Shown: one piece after another, positions 26,475 to 34,841 of the stretch
Layout of the letters: the number at the start of each line of letters is the position of its first letter
Position numbering within the stretch: position 1 is the first letter of the stretch
DNA from: D2472 sp964275585
GTDB taxonomy: Bacteria; Pseudomonadota; Gammaproteobacteria; Magnimaribacterales; D2472
Direction of reading: 5' to 3'
NCBI GenBank assembly: GCA_964275585.1
Contig: CAXYCJ010000006.1
Location: 189,595-253,594 of the forward strand
DNA: 64,000 nucleotides
Translations under genes and position numbers: made by a program
Notes under the pieces: model-generated
Databases searched by the model: none
Told to the model about the DNA's origin: nothing
The model's input: the letters and a program-made list of their open reading frames with translations, nothing else

Positions 26475-27382
26475 TGTTGATTCATTTTCCATTCATTTTC
26501 TAGCTCAGTTACAACATTTTCAAGTGTTTGAATTGTATTAGAGAATCCAACTCCTTGTCCCGCAGACCAAATATCCTTCCATGCACTAATTTTGTCTTGA
26601 GATCCTGAAATATTAAAGCCTTTGTTATTTGTGTCAAGATTATCAGGGTCAAGATTATTGTTAATAATACTATCTTTTAAGTAATAGGCATTAGCACCAG
26701 TAAATAAATTTGTTAATCTTAGGTCAGTGCTTTTAGAATTAATAACCATCTCTTTGTATTCTTTTACCGCAATACTTTCTTCAGTTGCGATGAATCTTGT
26801 TCCCATATAACAAAGGTCTGCACCAAGGCATTGAGCGGCTCTTATATGACTTCCATTTGATATAGATCCAGCCAATACAATAATCCCCTCAAAAAACTCT
26901 CTAACATGAGAAGTAAACACAAATGGTGACAATGTCCCGGTATGTCCCCCAGCTCCATAACTAACCAAAGCAAGACCATCAGCTCCATAATCCACACATT
27001 TTTTTGCAAACTCCACTGTATTGACATCTGCTATAACAACACCACCATAAGAATGAACTGTTTCAAGGACTCTTGCTGGACTTCCTAGGGCAGTAATTAC
27101 TATTGGAGGTTTGAATTTTGCGATTAAATTTAATTCATCCTGAAATCTATCGTAAGTATTATGTGCGATCATGTTAAATGCCCATAATTGACCATCAAGA
27201 CTGGATGTTATGGTACTCATCCAAGACTCAAGATCTTCTATCGTTCTTGCATTTGGACCAGGAAAAGACCCTATAAGACCTGCTTTAGAACTAGCAATCA
27301 CTAGCTCAGGCCCAGAGACAAGAAACATAGGTGCAACAATGATAGGAAGTCGCAATGATCTCAAAATATCTTTTTTATGCAT
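26471..27382 (-). CDS. Nitronate monooxygenase family FMN protein
   Basis: A 303-residue TIM-barrel flavoprotein of the nitronate monooxygenase/2-nitropropane dioxygenase family. It begins with LRLPIIVAPMFLVSGPELV, contains SYGAGGHTG (about 142-150, the FMN phosphate loop region with the catalytic-type His) and AGSISNGSH and MGTRFIATEES in the C-terminal half. In this family oxidation of alkyl nitronates is only one reaction; many members in lipid and terpenoid gene clusters act on other substrates. It overlaps the carotenoid oxygenase start by ATGA and is the first gene of the minus-strand trio, divergent from the second thiolase across about 100 bases. Confidence 0.85.
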   Translation of the reverse strand: MHKKDILRSLRLPIIVAPMFLVSGPELVIASSKAGLIGSFPGPNARTIEDLESWMSTITSSLDGQLWAFNMIAHNTYDRFQDELNLIAKFKPPIVITALGSPARVLETVHSYGGVVIADVNTVEFAKKCVDYGADGLALVSYGAGGHTGTLSPFVFTSHVREFFEGIIVLAGSISNGSHIRAAQCLGADLCYMGTRFIATEESIAVKEYKEMVINSKSTDLRLTNLFTGANAYYLKDSIINNNLDPDNLDTNNKGFNISGSQDKISAWKDIWSAGQGVGFSNTIQTLENVVTELENEWKMNQQ

Positions 27383-27483
27383 TTAGTATTCTTGGTTAGC
27401 TTTTTAGTACTTATTCAATTATAGCTGACCTCTCACAAGCTTCTACAGCTTGAACCTTTTATTATTAGACTTATAATATTTTT

Positions 27484-28719
27484 ATGGCAAATAAAGTATA
27501 TATTTTAGGTGGATATCAAACAGATTTTGCTCAGAATTGGTCACGAAATGAATTAGAACTTTTTGATGTTTTTAAAGATACGGTTCATCAAGGGTTGAAT
27601 GATACAAATCTAGAACCAGAAGATATTGATGTGGCTCACGTTGGAAATTTTACAGCTGAGCTATTTTGTAATCAGGGGCATTTAGGTGGTTTTTTTGTCT
27701 CCTCTGATCCAGTTTTTTATTCAGGAATACCTTCTTCAAGGCATGAGGCTGCTTGTGCCTCAGGAAGCATCGCAGCTTTGGCTGCATCTGCTGAATTGGA
27801 GTTAGGTAGGTATGATTTAGCTGCAGTTATAGGGATTGAGCAAATGAAAAATGTTAGCGCTCATGAGGCTGCTAATAATATAGGAGGACCTGCAATGTGG
27901 TCAGGTCATGAATGCCAAAACATTGATTACCCTTGGCCTCATATGTTTAGTTTGTTGACAGAAGAATATGACAAACGGTATGGAATAGATGAGCAATACT
28001 TATCTCGGATCTCACAAGTTAACCTTAGCAATGCTAAAAATAACCCAAACTCTCAAACCCGAGGCTGGACCTTTGATGACAGTGCTTTCACTAGATTGGA
28101 TCAACACAATCCGATAATCGAAGGTAGAACAAGAAAAACTGATTGCGGTCAAATTACCGATGGTGCTGCAATTATCTTTCTAGCCTCTGAAAAACGAGCT
28201 ACCCAGTATGCGAAGGATAATAAAATGAAGATTGATGATATTCCACATATAAAAGGTTGGGGTCATAAAACCGGGCCGATTACGCTAGAAGAGAAAATAA
28301 ATTACAGCAAAAATAATGATTATGTTTTTCCTCACGTGAAAGATACTATTGATGATGCGTTTAGAAGAGCATCCATGCCTGGTGTTGAATCTATAGATGC
28401 AATTGAAACGCACGATTGTTTTTCTTCAACTGAATACATGGCAATAGATCACTTTGGGATAACACCTCCTGGTGAAAGCTGGAAAGCTATTGAATCAGGC
28501 GACATAGAATCAGATGGAAAAATACCGATCAATGTCAGTGGTGGCCTTATTGGTTTAGGTCATCCCGTTGGAGCCACAGGGGTTAGAATGTTACTGGACT
28601 CATATAAACAATGTACCAATAACGCTGATGATTATCAGATTGATAATGCAAAAAATGTTGCAACATTAAATATTGGCGGTAGTGCAACAACTGTTGTTAG
28701 TTTTGTAGTTGGCGTCTAA
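27484..28719 (+). CDS. Thiolase-family acetyl-CoA acetyltransferase (SCP-x/lipid-transfer type)
   Basis: A 411-residue thiolase-fold protein. The nucleophile is in HEAACASGSIAAL (Cys about 93), with ETHDCFSSTEY (about 303-313) and GGLIGLGHPVGATG (about 345-358) providing the other active-site parts. The internal arrangement resembles the thiolases associated with steroid and branched-chain degradation (SCP-x type) rather than FadA. It is read divergently from the nitronate monooxygenase and its stop codon overlaps by four bases that of the convergent acyl-CoA synthetase. Confidence 0.88.
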   Translation: MANKVYILGGYQTDFAQNWSRNELELFDVFKDTVHQGLNDTNLEPEDIDVAHVGNFTAELFCNQGHLGGFFVSSDPVFYSGIPSSRHEAACASGSIAALAASAELELGRYDLAAVIGIEQMKNVSAHEAANNIGGPAMWSGHECQNIDYPWPHMFSLLTEEYDKRYGIDEQYLSRISQVNLSNAKNNPNSQTRGWTFDDSAFTRLDQHNPIIEGRTRKTDCGQITDGAAIIFLASEKRATQYAKDNKMKIDDIPHIKGWGHKTGPITLEEKINYSKNNDYVFPHVKDTIDDAFRRASMPGVESIDAIETHDCFSSTEYMAIDHFGITPPGESWKAIESGDIESDGKIPINVSGGLIGLGHPVGATGVRMLLDSYKQCTNNADDYQIDNAKNVATLNIGGSATTVVSFVVGV

Positions 28720-30401
28720 GAAAATAGAACCTTAAGCTCTCTTCTCAAAACTTTCCCAACTGGGTTTCTAGGAAGCTCTTTTATTATCCTTAGATCCTCA
28801 GGAAATTTATATTTTGCAATACCTAAGTCTTCCAAGAAGTTGATTATGTCTTTTAAATCTAAATTGGCACCCTCGCTAATAACAGCCACCACTCCAACTT
28901 TTTCTCCCAAAAGCTCATCTTCATAACCTGTCACAGCTACATCAATAATTAGGGGATGAGAAATTAATAGATAATCAAGCTCCTCTGGTGAAATATTCAT
29001 GCCACCTCTTATTATTAAATCCTTACATCTACCACAGTACTTATAAAATTTATTTTCAGTGTCATCCGAGGATATTTCAAACATATCACCCGTTCTAAAA
29101 TAACCATCCTCATCAAAAACTTCCCTGTTTGCCTCTGGGGCTTTCCAATACCCATCGAAGACAGTGGAGCCAGAAATGAGAAGCTCTCCAGGAATTGTAG
29201 GACTTAATATTTCCTCATTTGATTCTAAATCAATAAGCTTTGTCTTGATTGTCTTTGAAATAGGATTATTCCATTGGAAACCTTCGACCCCAAATCTCGG
29301 AAAGTACACAGCTCTTAACTTAGGATCTTCAACATCATCTCTTGTGCTTAAAAGACTCATTCCTTCGTTAGAGCCAAAAATATTTTGAATTGTAATTCCA
29401 TGATTGTCTTGGAAGGTTTCAACCATCCATTCTGATAGCGGGGCTCCTCCGCATCCAATAGACCTAAGGTTAGATAGATCAAGATTCTCAAACAAAGGCT
29501 TATTATTCAAAAGCATATTCATGATTGCCGGAGCCGCTATGGTGTAGTTAACCTTTTCCTCAGACATTTGATTTAGATATATTTTTAAATCAAAAGGATG
29601 ATGTTGAATTAGCTTGCCTTTGCATATCAACCAATTAAACAAAAATCCACCAATGCTTGCCATATTTACAAGAGGGAAAGGATTTAAAAGGATGTCTCCT
29701 TTTTGAGTATTAGCTAAATGGTAAGCAGCCCTAGCCATTGTCATCCAGAGGTTATGACTCCTAGGCACCCCTTTTGGAGTTCCAGTTGTACCAGATGTCC
29801 AGCAAATAGTTAAAATATCATTGGCTGAATTTGCAATGGATTGAATGTAAGTCTCTGTATTAGACAAAGAGTTCTCTGCAAGAGTTTTATTATTCAGGTT
29901 TATAAATCCATCTGAATCACCAACTGAAAATAATATATGCTCATCTACGAAAGCCTCTTTTATTCCTTCAGCAAAGTTTTTTGAGTTAAATGATGCGATC
30001 CCTATATAACCCTTAGGATTAATATCATCAATAATTTTCGTAATTTCATATTTTCCATATTGAATTGGAATTGGGGAAATAATGATACCTATTTTTGATA
30101 GTGCTATATATAAAATAGCAAGCTCTACAATATTTGGTAATTGTAAAACTATCTTGTCATCTTTTCTAAAACCGGCATCATAAAAAATAGAGGCATACCT
30201 ATCAACTTCTGTTTTTATTTGATTAAAAGTCAGTCTTCGAGGGTCCCCTGAAGTAAATTCACATCTATTTGGGGCATCTACAAGCGCCTCACGATCTCCC
30301 GATTCTTCACACGCATCTATAAATAGAGAGTAAAGAGTATCTGTTCCCCACCATCCTTTTTCGGTGTAATCTTTGATTCGATTTTCTGGAGTTAATATCA
30401 T
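28716..30401 (-). CDS. AMP-dependent acyl-CoA synthetase/ligase
   Basis: A 561-residue ANL-superfamily ligase. The P-loop-like motif is CWTSGTTGTPKGVP (about 206-219), the adenylation signature YFRTGDMFE lies near residue 438, and the C-terminal lysine motif is NPVGKVLRRELK (about 547-558). It would activate a carboxylic acid to its CoA ester via an acyl-AMP. The chain-length or ring preference is not readable. It faces the thiolase and lies beside the TauD-like dioxygenase (divergent, about 100 bases), consistent with activation of a hydrophobic acid before beta-oxidation-like steps. Confidence 0.9.
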   Translation of the reverse strand: MILTPENRIKDYTEKGWWGTDTLYSLFIDACEESGDREALVDAPNRCEFTSGDPRRLTFNQIKTEVDRYASIFYDAGFRKDDKIVLQLPNIVELAILYIALSKIGIIISPIPIQYGKYEITKIIDDINPKGYIGIASFNSKNFAEGIKEAFVDEHILFSVGDSDGFINLNNKTLAENSLSNTETYIQSIANSANDILTICWTSGTTGTPKGVPRSHNLWMTMARAAYHLANTQKGDILLNPFPLVNMASIGGFLFNWLICKGKLIQHHPFDLKIYLNQMSEEKVNYTIAAPAIMNMLLNNKPLFENLDLSNLRSIGCGGAPLSEWMVETFQDNHGITIQNIFGSNEGMSLLSTRDDVEDPKLRAVYFPRFGVEGFQWNNPISKTIKTKLIDLESNEEILSPTIPGELLISGSTVFDGYWKAPEANREVFDEDGYFRTGDMFEISSDDTENKFYKYCGRCKDLIIRGGMNISPEELDYLLISHPLIIDVAVTGYEDELLGEKVGVVAVISEGANLDLKDIINFLEDLGIAKYKFPEDLRIIKELPRNPVGKVLRRELKVLFS

Positions 30402-30503
30402 AAATATCTATAAAAATACGTTACTTGCTTAATAGAGCTAATTTAACATGTTCTATTATTTATACTATTATTTGAGCTTGGTTATTAATTAAATTAAAAA
30501 TTT

Positions 30504-31328
30504 ATGTTTATAGTTAAACTAATTGGTGGTGCTTTAGGTGCAGAGTTGCACGGAGTGGATCTTGCAACTAATCTTTCAGATAAAGTTCTTACAGCAATTA
30601 GAGAGTTGCTTGTTGAGCATGAAGTAATTTTTTTTAGAAATCAGAATATTTCACATGAACAACATAAACAAATGGCTAATTTTTTTGGCCCATTGCAAAC
30701 ACACCCGGCTTATGGAACAGTCCCAAATTTTCCTGAAATCACAATCCTAGAAAGTACAGCAGAACATCCTTCTAAAATAGAAGAATGGCACACTGATATG
30801 ACATTTAGACAGCATCCTCCCATGGGATCTATCTTAAGATCAAAAATCTGTCCTCCCAACGGAGGAGATACTTTGTGGTCAAGCATGACAAGTGCTTATG
30901 AAGGGTTATCTCAACCTATGAAAGATTTTTTAGATAATCTCAATGCTGAGCATGACTTCTCTTATGGTTTCAAAGAAAGTCTTGCAGAGCCTGGTGGTAG
31001 AGAAAAACTAGAAGATGCTGTGAAAGCTAACCCACCAGTCATTCACCCAGTTATCCGAATACACCCAGAAAGCGGTAAAAAAGTTATCTTTGTCAATTCA
31101 CTATTTACAACTAAAATCCTAGAGCTAACACTTTCTGAAAGTCGGTCTATTTTAAATTTTCTATACGATCATGTAAAAACACCTGAATTCACTTGTAGGT
31201 TTAACTGGGAGCCAAACTCCATAGCATTTTGGGATAATAGAAGTACACAGCATAAACCAGTGAATGATTATTTTCCTGCCCATAGAATGTTAGAAAGAAT
31301 TACCATCGATGGCGATAAACCGTTTTAA
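30504..31328 (+). CDS. TauD/TfdA family Fe(II)/2-oxoglutarate dioxygenase
   Basis: A 274-residue dioxygenase. The iron facial triad is seen as WHTDMTF (His/Asp, about 94-96) and the distal His in STQHKPVNDYF (about 252), followed by the 2-oxoglutarate-binding Arg region HRMLERITI. N-terminal LIGGALGAELHGVDL is the family's usual beginning. Members hydroxylate taurine, aryloxyacetates, alkyl sulfates and similar compounds; the substrate is not determined. It has its own leader after an A+T-rich region and no partner gene downstream on the same theme. Confidence 0.9.
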   Translation: MFIVKLIGGALGAELHGVDLATNLSDKVLTAIRELLVEHEVIFFRNQNISHEQHKQMANFFGPLQTHPAYGTVPNFPEITILESTAEHPSKIEEWHTDMTFRQHPPMGSILRSKICPPNGGDTLWSSMTSAYEGLSQPMKDFLDNLNAEHDFSYGFKESLAEPGGREKLEDAVKANPPVIHPVIRIHPESGKKVIFVNSLFTTKILELTLSESRSILNFLYDHVKTPEFTCRFNWEPNSIAFWDNRSTQHKPVNDYFPAHRMLERITIDGDKPF

Positions 31329-31415
31329 AACTTAATTTTTAAATAGCTTAGTTTCTTTACCGATATATAATAAAACTTTATATTAAAGTAATAATTTTAC
31401 ACATATTAGCAATTT

Positions 31416-31883
31416 ATGAGCTTCCAAAATATCATCCTAATACTCCAGACTGTTGGCCCTTTTACCGTCTTGATTACAGTATATTTCTTAGTTACTGAGT
31501 TGCGAGAGCAAAATAGGGTTGCCAGAGCAAATGCAAGACAGAACATTGCAGATTCACATCAAAAAGTTGCACTAGCGGGAATGAAACCTATTTTAGTGGA
31601 CACTAAAATTAAACTTAGAAATAATGAGGAGCTCTCAAAAGAAGAAAATGCTGTTTATCTGACTTACTTTAGTGTCATGTTAAGAGCTAGAGAAAATCAG
31701 TATTATCAATTCAAAATTGGCATGCTTGATGAAGATGAGTGGAATGCTATGTTGATATCATTTAAGACCCTTTTCAAGGAACCTAAACATCTAGAGATAT
31801 GGAACTTTATTAAAATTACCTTCGCTGAAGATTTCGCAGAGCTTGTAGATGAGCAAATCAAACAAAGTAAATTATACGGCTAA
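31416..31883 (+). CDS. Membrane-anchored hypothetical protein
   Basis: A 155-residue protein with one N-terminal membrane segment (about residues 5-27) followed by a charged, helical soluble part (ELREQNRVARANARQNIADS). No catalytic motif is recognised. Similar one-helix proteins are frequent in marine bacteria but have no function assigned. Its stop is 6 bases before the EAL-domain gene, so it opens the signalling operon that runs to 34841; a sensor or scaffold role is possible but unproven. Confidence 0.6.
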   Translation: MSFQNIILILQTVGPFTVLITVYFLVTELREQNRVARANARQNIADSHQKVALAGMKPILVDTKIKLRNNEELSKEENAVYLTYFSVMLRARENQYYQFKIGMLDEDEWNAMLISFKTLFKEPKHLEIWNFIKITFAEDFAELVDEQIKQSKLYG

Positions 31884-31889
31884 TAAAAA

Positions 31890-32984
31890 ATGGAAAAAGA
31901 CCAAGAGCTGAACTACTTAACAAAATCGCTGCTGCATCATCCAAGCCCATATATTATTTATGAACTAGATGGATCTATTGCTTGGGCGAATATTGCAGCA
32001 AACTATATTTTTAATTTATCCAGCTTGGATGAATTATCTGTTGTAAAAATTGACGAGCAAGTAGCAAATAACTTTGGTGATTTAGAATCTATTGCTCTTT
32101 ATTACGATACCCCAATTGAGATTGCATTAAGAAAGATTAACTTTTTTATGCGAACAAGGGTTCACATGATTCCAGTAGATATATCCAACGGAATTATGCT
32201 CATAGAACTCTTATGTTCTTCCAGGTCAGGGCTTGATGCTTTGCGCAAGACAATTGATTGTATTGAGCATCAACGCATAGAGCTTGCTTATCAAAAGCAA
32301 GTTGATCTGGAGACCAATGAGGTTACAGGCATAGAAGCTCTTTTAAGGCTTCAAGATGGAGAGGGTGGTTATCTACCTAACGATCAAATAATTCCCCAGA
32401 TAGAAGGCGAAAGCTTATTTTCTCTTGTTGTTCTAGAATCCCTGGTGCAGCTAGAAAAATTCTTTGCCATCAAAGAGGAGATAGGATTTAAAGACGCTAC
32501 TTTGTACTTAAATGTTTCTGCTCATACCATCATGCATCCAGATTTTTGTGCAATATTTACAGATTTTGTTGAAAAACATAATCTTGCACCAAATCAATTT
32601 GGGCTTGAGGTAACTGAAACCGCTGAACTTGCCGATATCAAGATTGCATCCAAATCTTTAAATACTCTTAAGAGCAAGGGAATTAAAATTGCTTTAGATG
32701 ATTTTGGTGCTGGCTATGCGTCCTTAAAATACATCAGGGATCTTCCTATTGATGTTGTTAAGCTGGATAAAGACTTTACGTTTAACGTATCTGACCCTTC
32801 CACAGCTAGACTGATTAGCTTTGTTTCTGAGGTCTGCAGAGATCTTAAATTAGAGATGATAGGTGAGGGGATTGAGACTGAAGAGGATAAGCAGATGATG
32901 TTAGATTTAGGTTGTAAAATTGGTCAGGGGTATTTAATGCATAGGCCTGATTTCCTGGATTCATTTAAAGTTAAGGACACATAA
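31890..32984 (+). CDS. EAL-domain cyclic-di-GMP phosphodiesterase with PAS-like N-terminus
   Basis: A 364-residue protein. The N-terminal about 110 residues look PAS-like (HPSPYIIYELDGSIAWANIAAN). The EAL domain spans about 130-360 and keeps the residues needed for c-di-GMP hydrolysis: EALLR, LNVSAH, LEVTETAE, ALDDFGAGYASL, VVKLDKDF, GEGIETEED and GQGYL. No membrane segment. It lies 4 bases before the GGDEF-containing regulator, so opposite c-di-GMP activities are made from one transcript, allowing local control of the messenger. Confidence 0.88.
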   Translation: MEKDQELNYLTKSLLHHPSPYIIYELDGSIAWANIAANYIFNLSSLDELSVVKIDEQVANNFGDLESIALYYDTPIEIALRKINFFMRTRVHMIPVDISNGIMLIELLCSSRSGLDALRKTIDCIEHQRIELAYQKQVDLETNEVTGIEALLRLQDGEGGYLPNDQIIPQIEGESLFSLVVLESLVQLEKFFAIKEEIGFKDATLYLNVSAHTIMHPDFCAIFTDFVEKHNLAPNQFGLEVTETAELADIKIASKSLNTLKSKGIKIALDDFGAGYASLKYIRDLPIDVVKLDKDFTFNVSDPSTARLISFVSEVCRDLKLEMIGEGIETEEDKQMMLDLGCKIGQGYLMHRPDFLDSFKVKDT

Positions 32985-32988
32985 GAGC

Positions 32989-34473
32989 ATGGATAAACAT
33001 ACACTCAAAGAAACTTCTAAGGGCGCAGAAGAGATTGTTTTAACTCAAATTAAACAAGATTTCATTACCCCTGCAAATGCTATTTTTGACTATGTTGATA
33101 TGGTTGAGAAAGTTCTTACCGATGCAGAATTAACATCAGAAGATGAGATAGCGCAAATCAAGTCATCCTGTAGTCATCTGATAGAGCAATATGAAGTTGC
33201 ATTTGTTCAAAATACTGGGATTAACGCAGAAGCAACAAAGAAGTCACCTGAAGAATATTCTGAGCTTCGTCATAACCTTAGAACGCCACTTAATGCCATT
33301 ATTGGCTACAGTGAAATATTGATGGAAGATTACGAGGATGATCTTGAAGAATCTGCATTGGAAGATTTCCAACAAATCATAAATCTAGCAAGAGAGACTG
33401 AAAAAGCTATTGAGAATTTTGTTGATTATATTAGAGGAGAAGAAATCGATTCAAATAATGATACTGTATCGAATCAATTAGAATCTGCTGAATCTTTATT
33501 TAAATCCCTCGGGGATATTGAATATTCGATTACTCTTGATGACGATATCAAAGAATCAGACATTTTGATTGTTGATGACAATATTACAAACTGTGAAGTT
33601 CTCCAAAGACGTTTATCTATGCAAGGCCTTACTTGCAGAACCGCCTATGATGGAAAAACAGCTTTAGAGGAGGTTTTTAAAAAGACACCTGATTTAATTT
33701 TGCTAGATGTAATTTTGCCAGATATTAATGGTTTAGAGCTTCTTAAGACTTTTAGAAAAGAGCATAATTCTGAGTCGCTTCCCGTCATTATGGTGTCCGC
33801 TTTTAACGATGTGGATAGTATCTCTAAATGTATCCAATTAGGAGCCCAAGATTACCTACCAAAGCCTATTAATGGAACTATCCTGTTGGCAAAGGTTGTA
33901 GCGGCATTGGAAAGGAAGTTTTGGAGGGAGCGTGAAAAAGAACTTGTTAATAAGTTACACATTCAAGCTACAACAGACCAGTTAACTGGAATATTTAATC
34001 GCCGTGTGGTGTTTGAGGCTTTGGACGAGGCAATGGACAAAGCCAATGAATCTCAGGAAAGAGAATTTACTACCATCATGTTTGATATAGACTTTTTCAA
34101 ACAAGTAAACGACACATATGGTCATGCAGGGGGAGATGCCGTTTTAATTTCATTTGCTCAGCTGTTGGAAACAGAAATAACTTCACCAAATATAGTTGGC
34201 AGGATTGGAGGAGAAGAATTTTTAGCAATTTTGTACTTAAATCAAGATCAAGCTGCTGAATTTTGTAAAAAACTAATAATTAAAATAAATGATAATACTG
34301 TTCAATTTGACGGTATTGATATTAAAATTACTTCTAGTGGCGGAGTTGCATTCTCAACTGAAACGGCCACATCAGCTGATCTAACGAACAAGGCTGACGA
34401 GCGCCTCTATGAAGCAAAGAAATCTGGTAGGAATAGGTTTAAATTAATGGATAGCGAATTGGTGGGAGACTAA
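32989..34473 (+). CDS. Receiver-GGDEF diguanylate cyclase with HisKA-like dimerisation segment
   Basis: A 494-residue regulator. Residues about 88-150 resemble a HisKA dimerisation domain (LRHNLRTPLNAIIGYSEIL) but no ATP-binding domain follows. A receiver domain (about 190-305) has the acidic pair in IVDDN, phospho-Asp in LLDVILPD and Lys in LPKPING. The GGDEF domain (about 325-490) has an active-site GGEEF. The usual inhibitory RxxD five residues earlier is TSPN instead, so product inhibition is probably lost. Phosphorylation of the receiver is expected to stimulate c-di-GMP synthesis. The H-box may act in dimerisation or phosphotransfer. Confidence 0.87.
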   Translation: MDKHTLKETSKGAEEIVLTQIKQDFITPANAIFDYVDMVEKVLTDAELTSEDEIAQIKSSCSHLIEQYEVAFVQNTGINAEATKKSPEEYSELRHNLRTPLNAIIGYSEILMEDYEDDLEESALEDFQQIINLARETEKAIENFVDYIRGEEIDSNNDTVSNQLESAESLFKSLGDIEYSITLDDDIKESDILIVDDNITNCEVLQRRLSMQGLTCRTAYDGKTALEEVFKKTPDLILLDVILPDINGLELLKTFRKEHNSESLPVIMVSAFNDVDSISKCIQLGAQDYLPKPINGTILLAKVVAALERKFWREREKELVNKLHIQATTDQLTGIFNRRVVFEALDEAMDKANESQEREFTTIMFDIDFFKQVNDTYGHAGGDAVLISFAQLLETEITSPNIVGRIGGEEFLAILYLNQDQAAEFCKKLIIKINDNTVQFDGIDIKITSSGGVAFSTETATSADLTNKADERLYEAKKSGRNRFKLMDSELVGD

Positions 34474-34475
34474 TC

Positions 34476-34841
34476 ATGGCAAAAATACTTTATGTTGAAG
34501 ACAACGAGATGAATCGAGACATGCTTTCTCGTCGATTAACTAGAAGGGGTTATGACATTATTATGGCGGTTGATGGCCAAGCTGGCTTAGATATGATGAG
34601 AAAGGATTCACCTGATATCGTTTTAATGGACATGGGTTTACCTGTTCTAGATGGATGGGAGGCTACGATACAAGCTAAGGCAGATAATTCTATTAGTTCT
34701 ATTCCTATTATCGCATTAACTGCTCATGCATTAGAGTCGGATAAACAGAAAGCACTCGAGTGTGGGGCTGACGATTTTGATACAAAACCAGTTGATTTTA
34801 AAAGATTATTAGAAAAGATTGAAGCTCTTCTTAACCCTTAG
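34476..34841 (+). CDS. Single-domain response regulator (CheY/DivK-like)
   Basis: A 121-residue stand-alone receiver with YVEDNEMNRDM (acidic pocket), phospho-Asp in VLMDMGLPVLDG (about residue 53), Thr in ALTAHA (about 83) and Lys in DTKPVDF (about 104). The MNRDMLSRRL stretch resembles DivK-like receivers that follow hybrid kinases. With no output domain it must act by protein contact, either as a phosphate shuttle or on the neighbouring kinase. It is 2 bases after the GGDEF gene and its stop overlaps by four bases that of the hybrid kinase on the other strand. Confidence 0.88.
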   Translation: MAKILYVEDNEMNRDMLSRRLTRRGYDIIMAVDGQAGLDMMRKDSPDIVLMDMGLPVLDGWEATIQAKADNSISSIPIIALTAHALESDKQKALECGADDFDTKPVDFKRLLEKIEALLNP

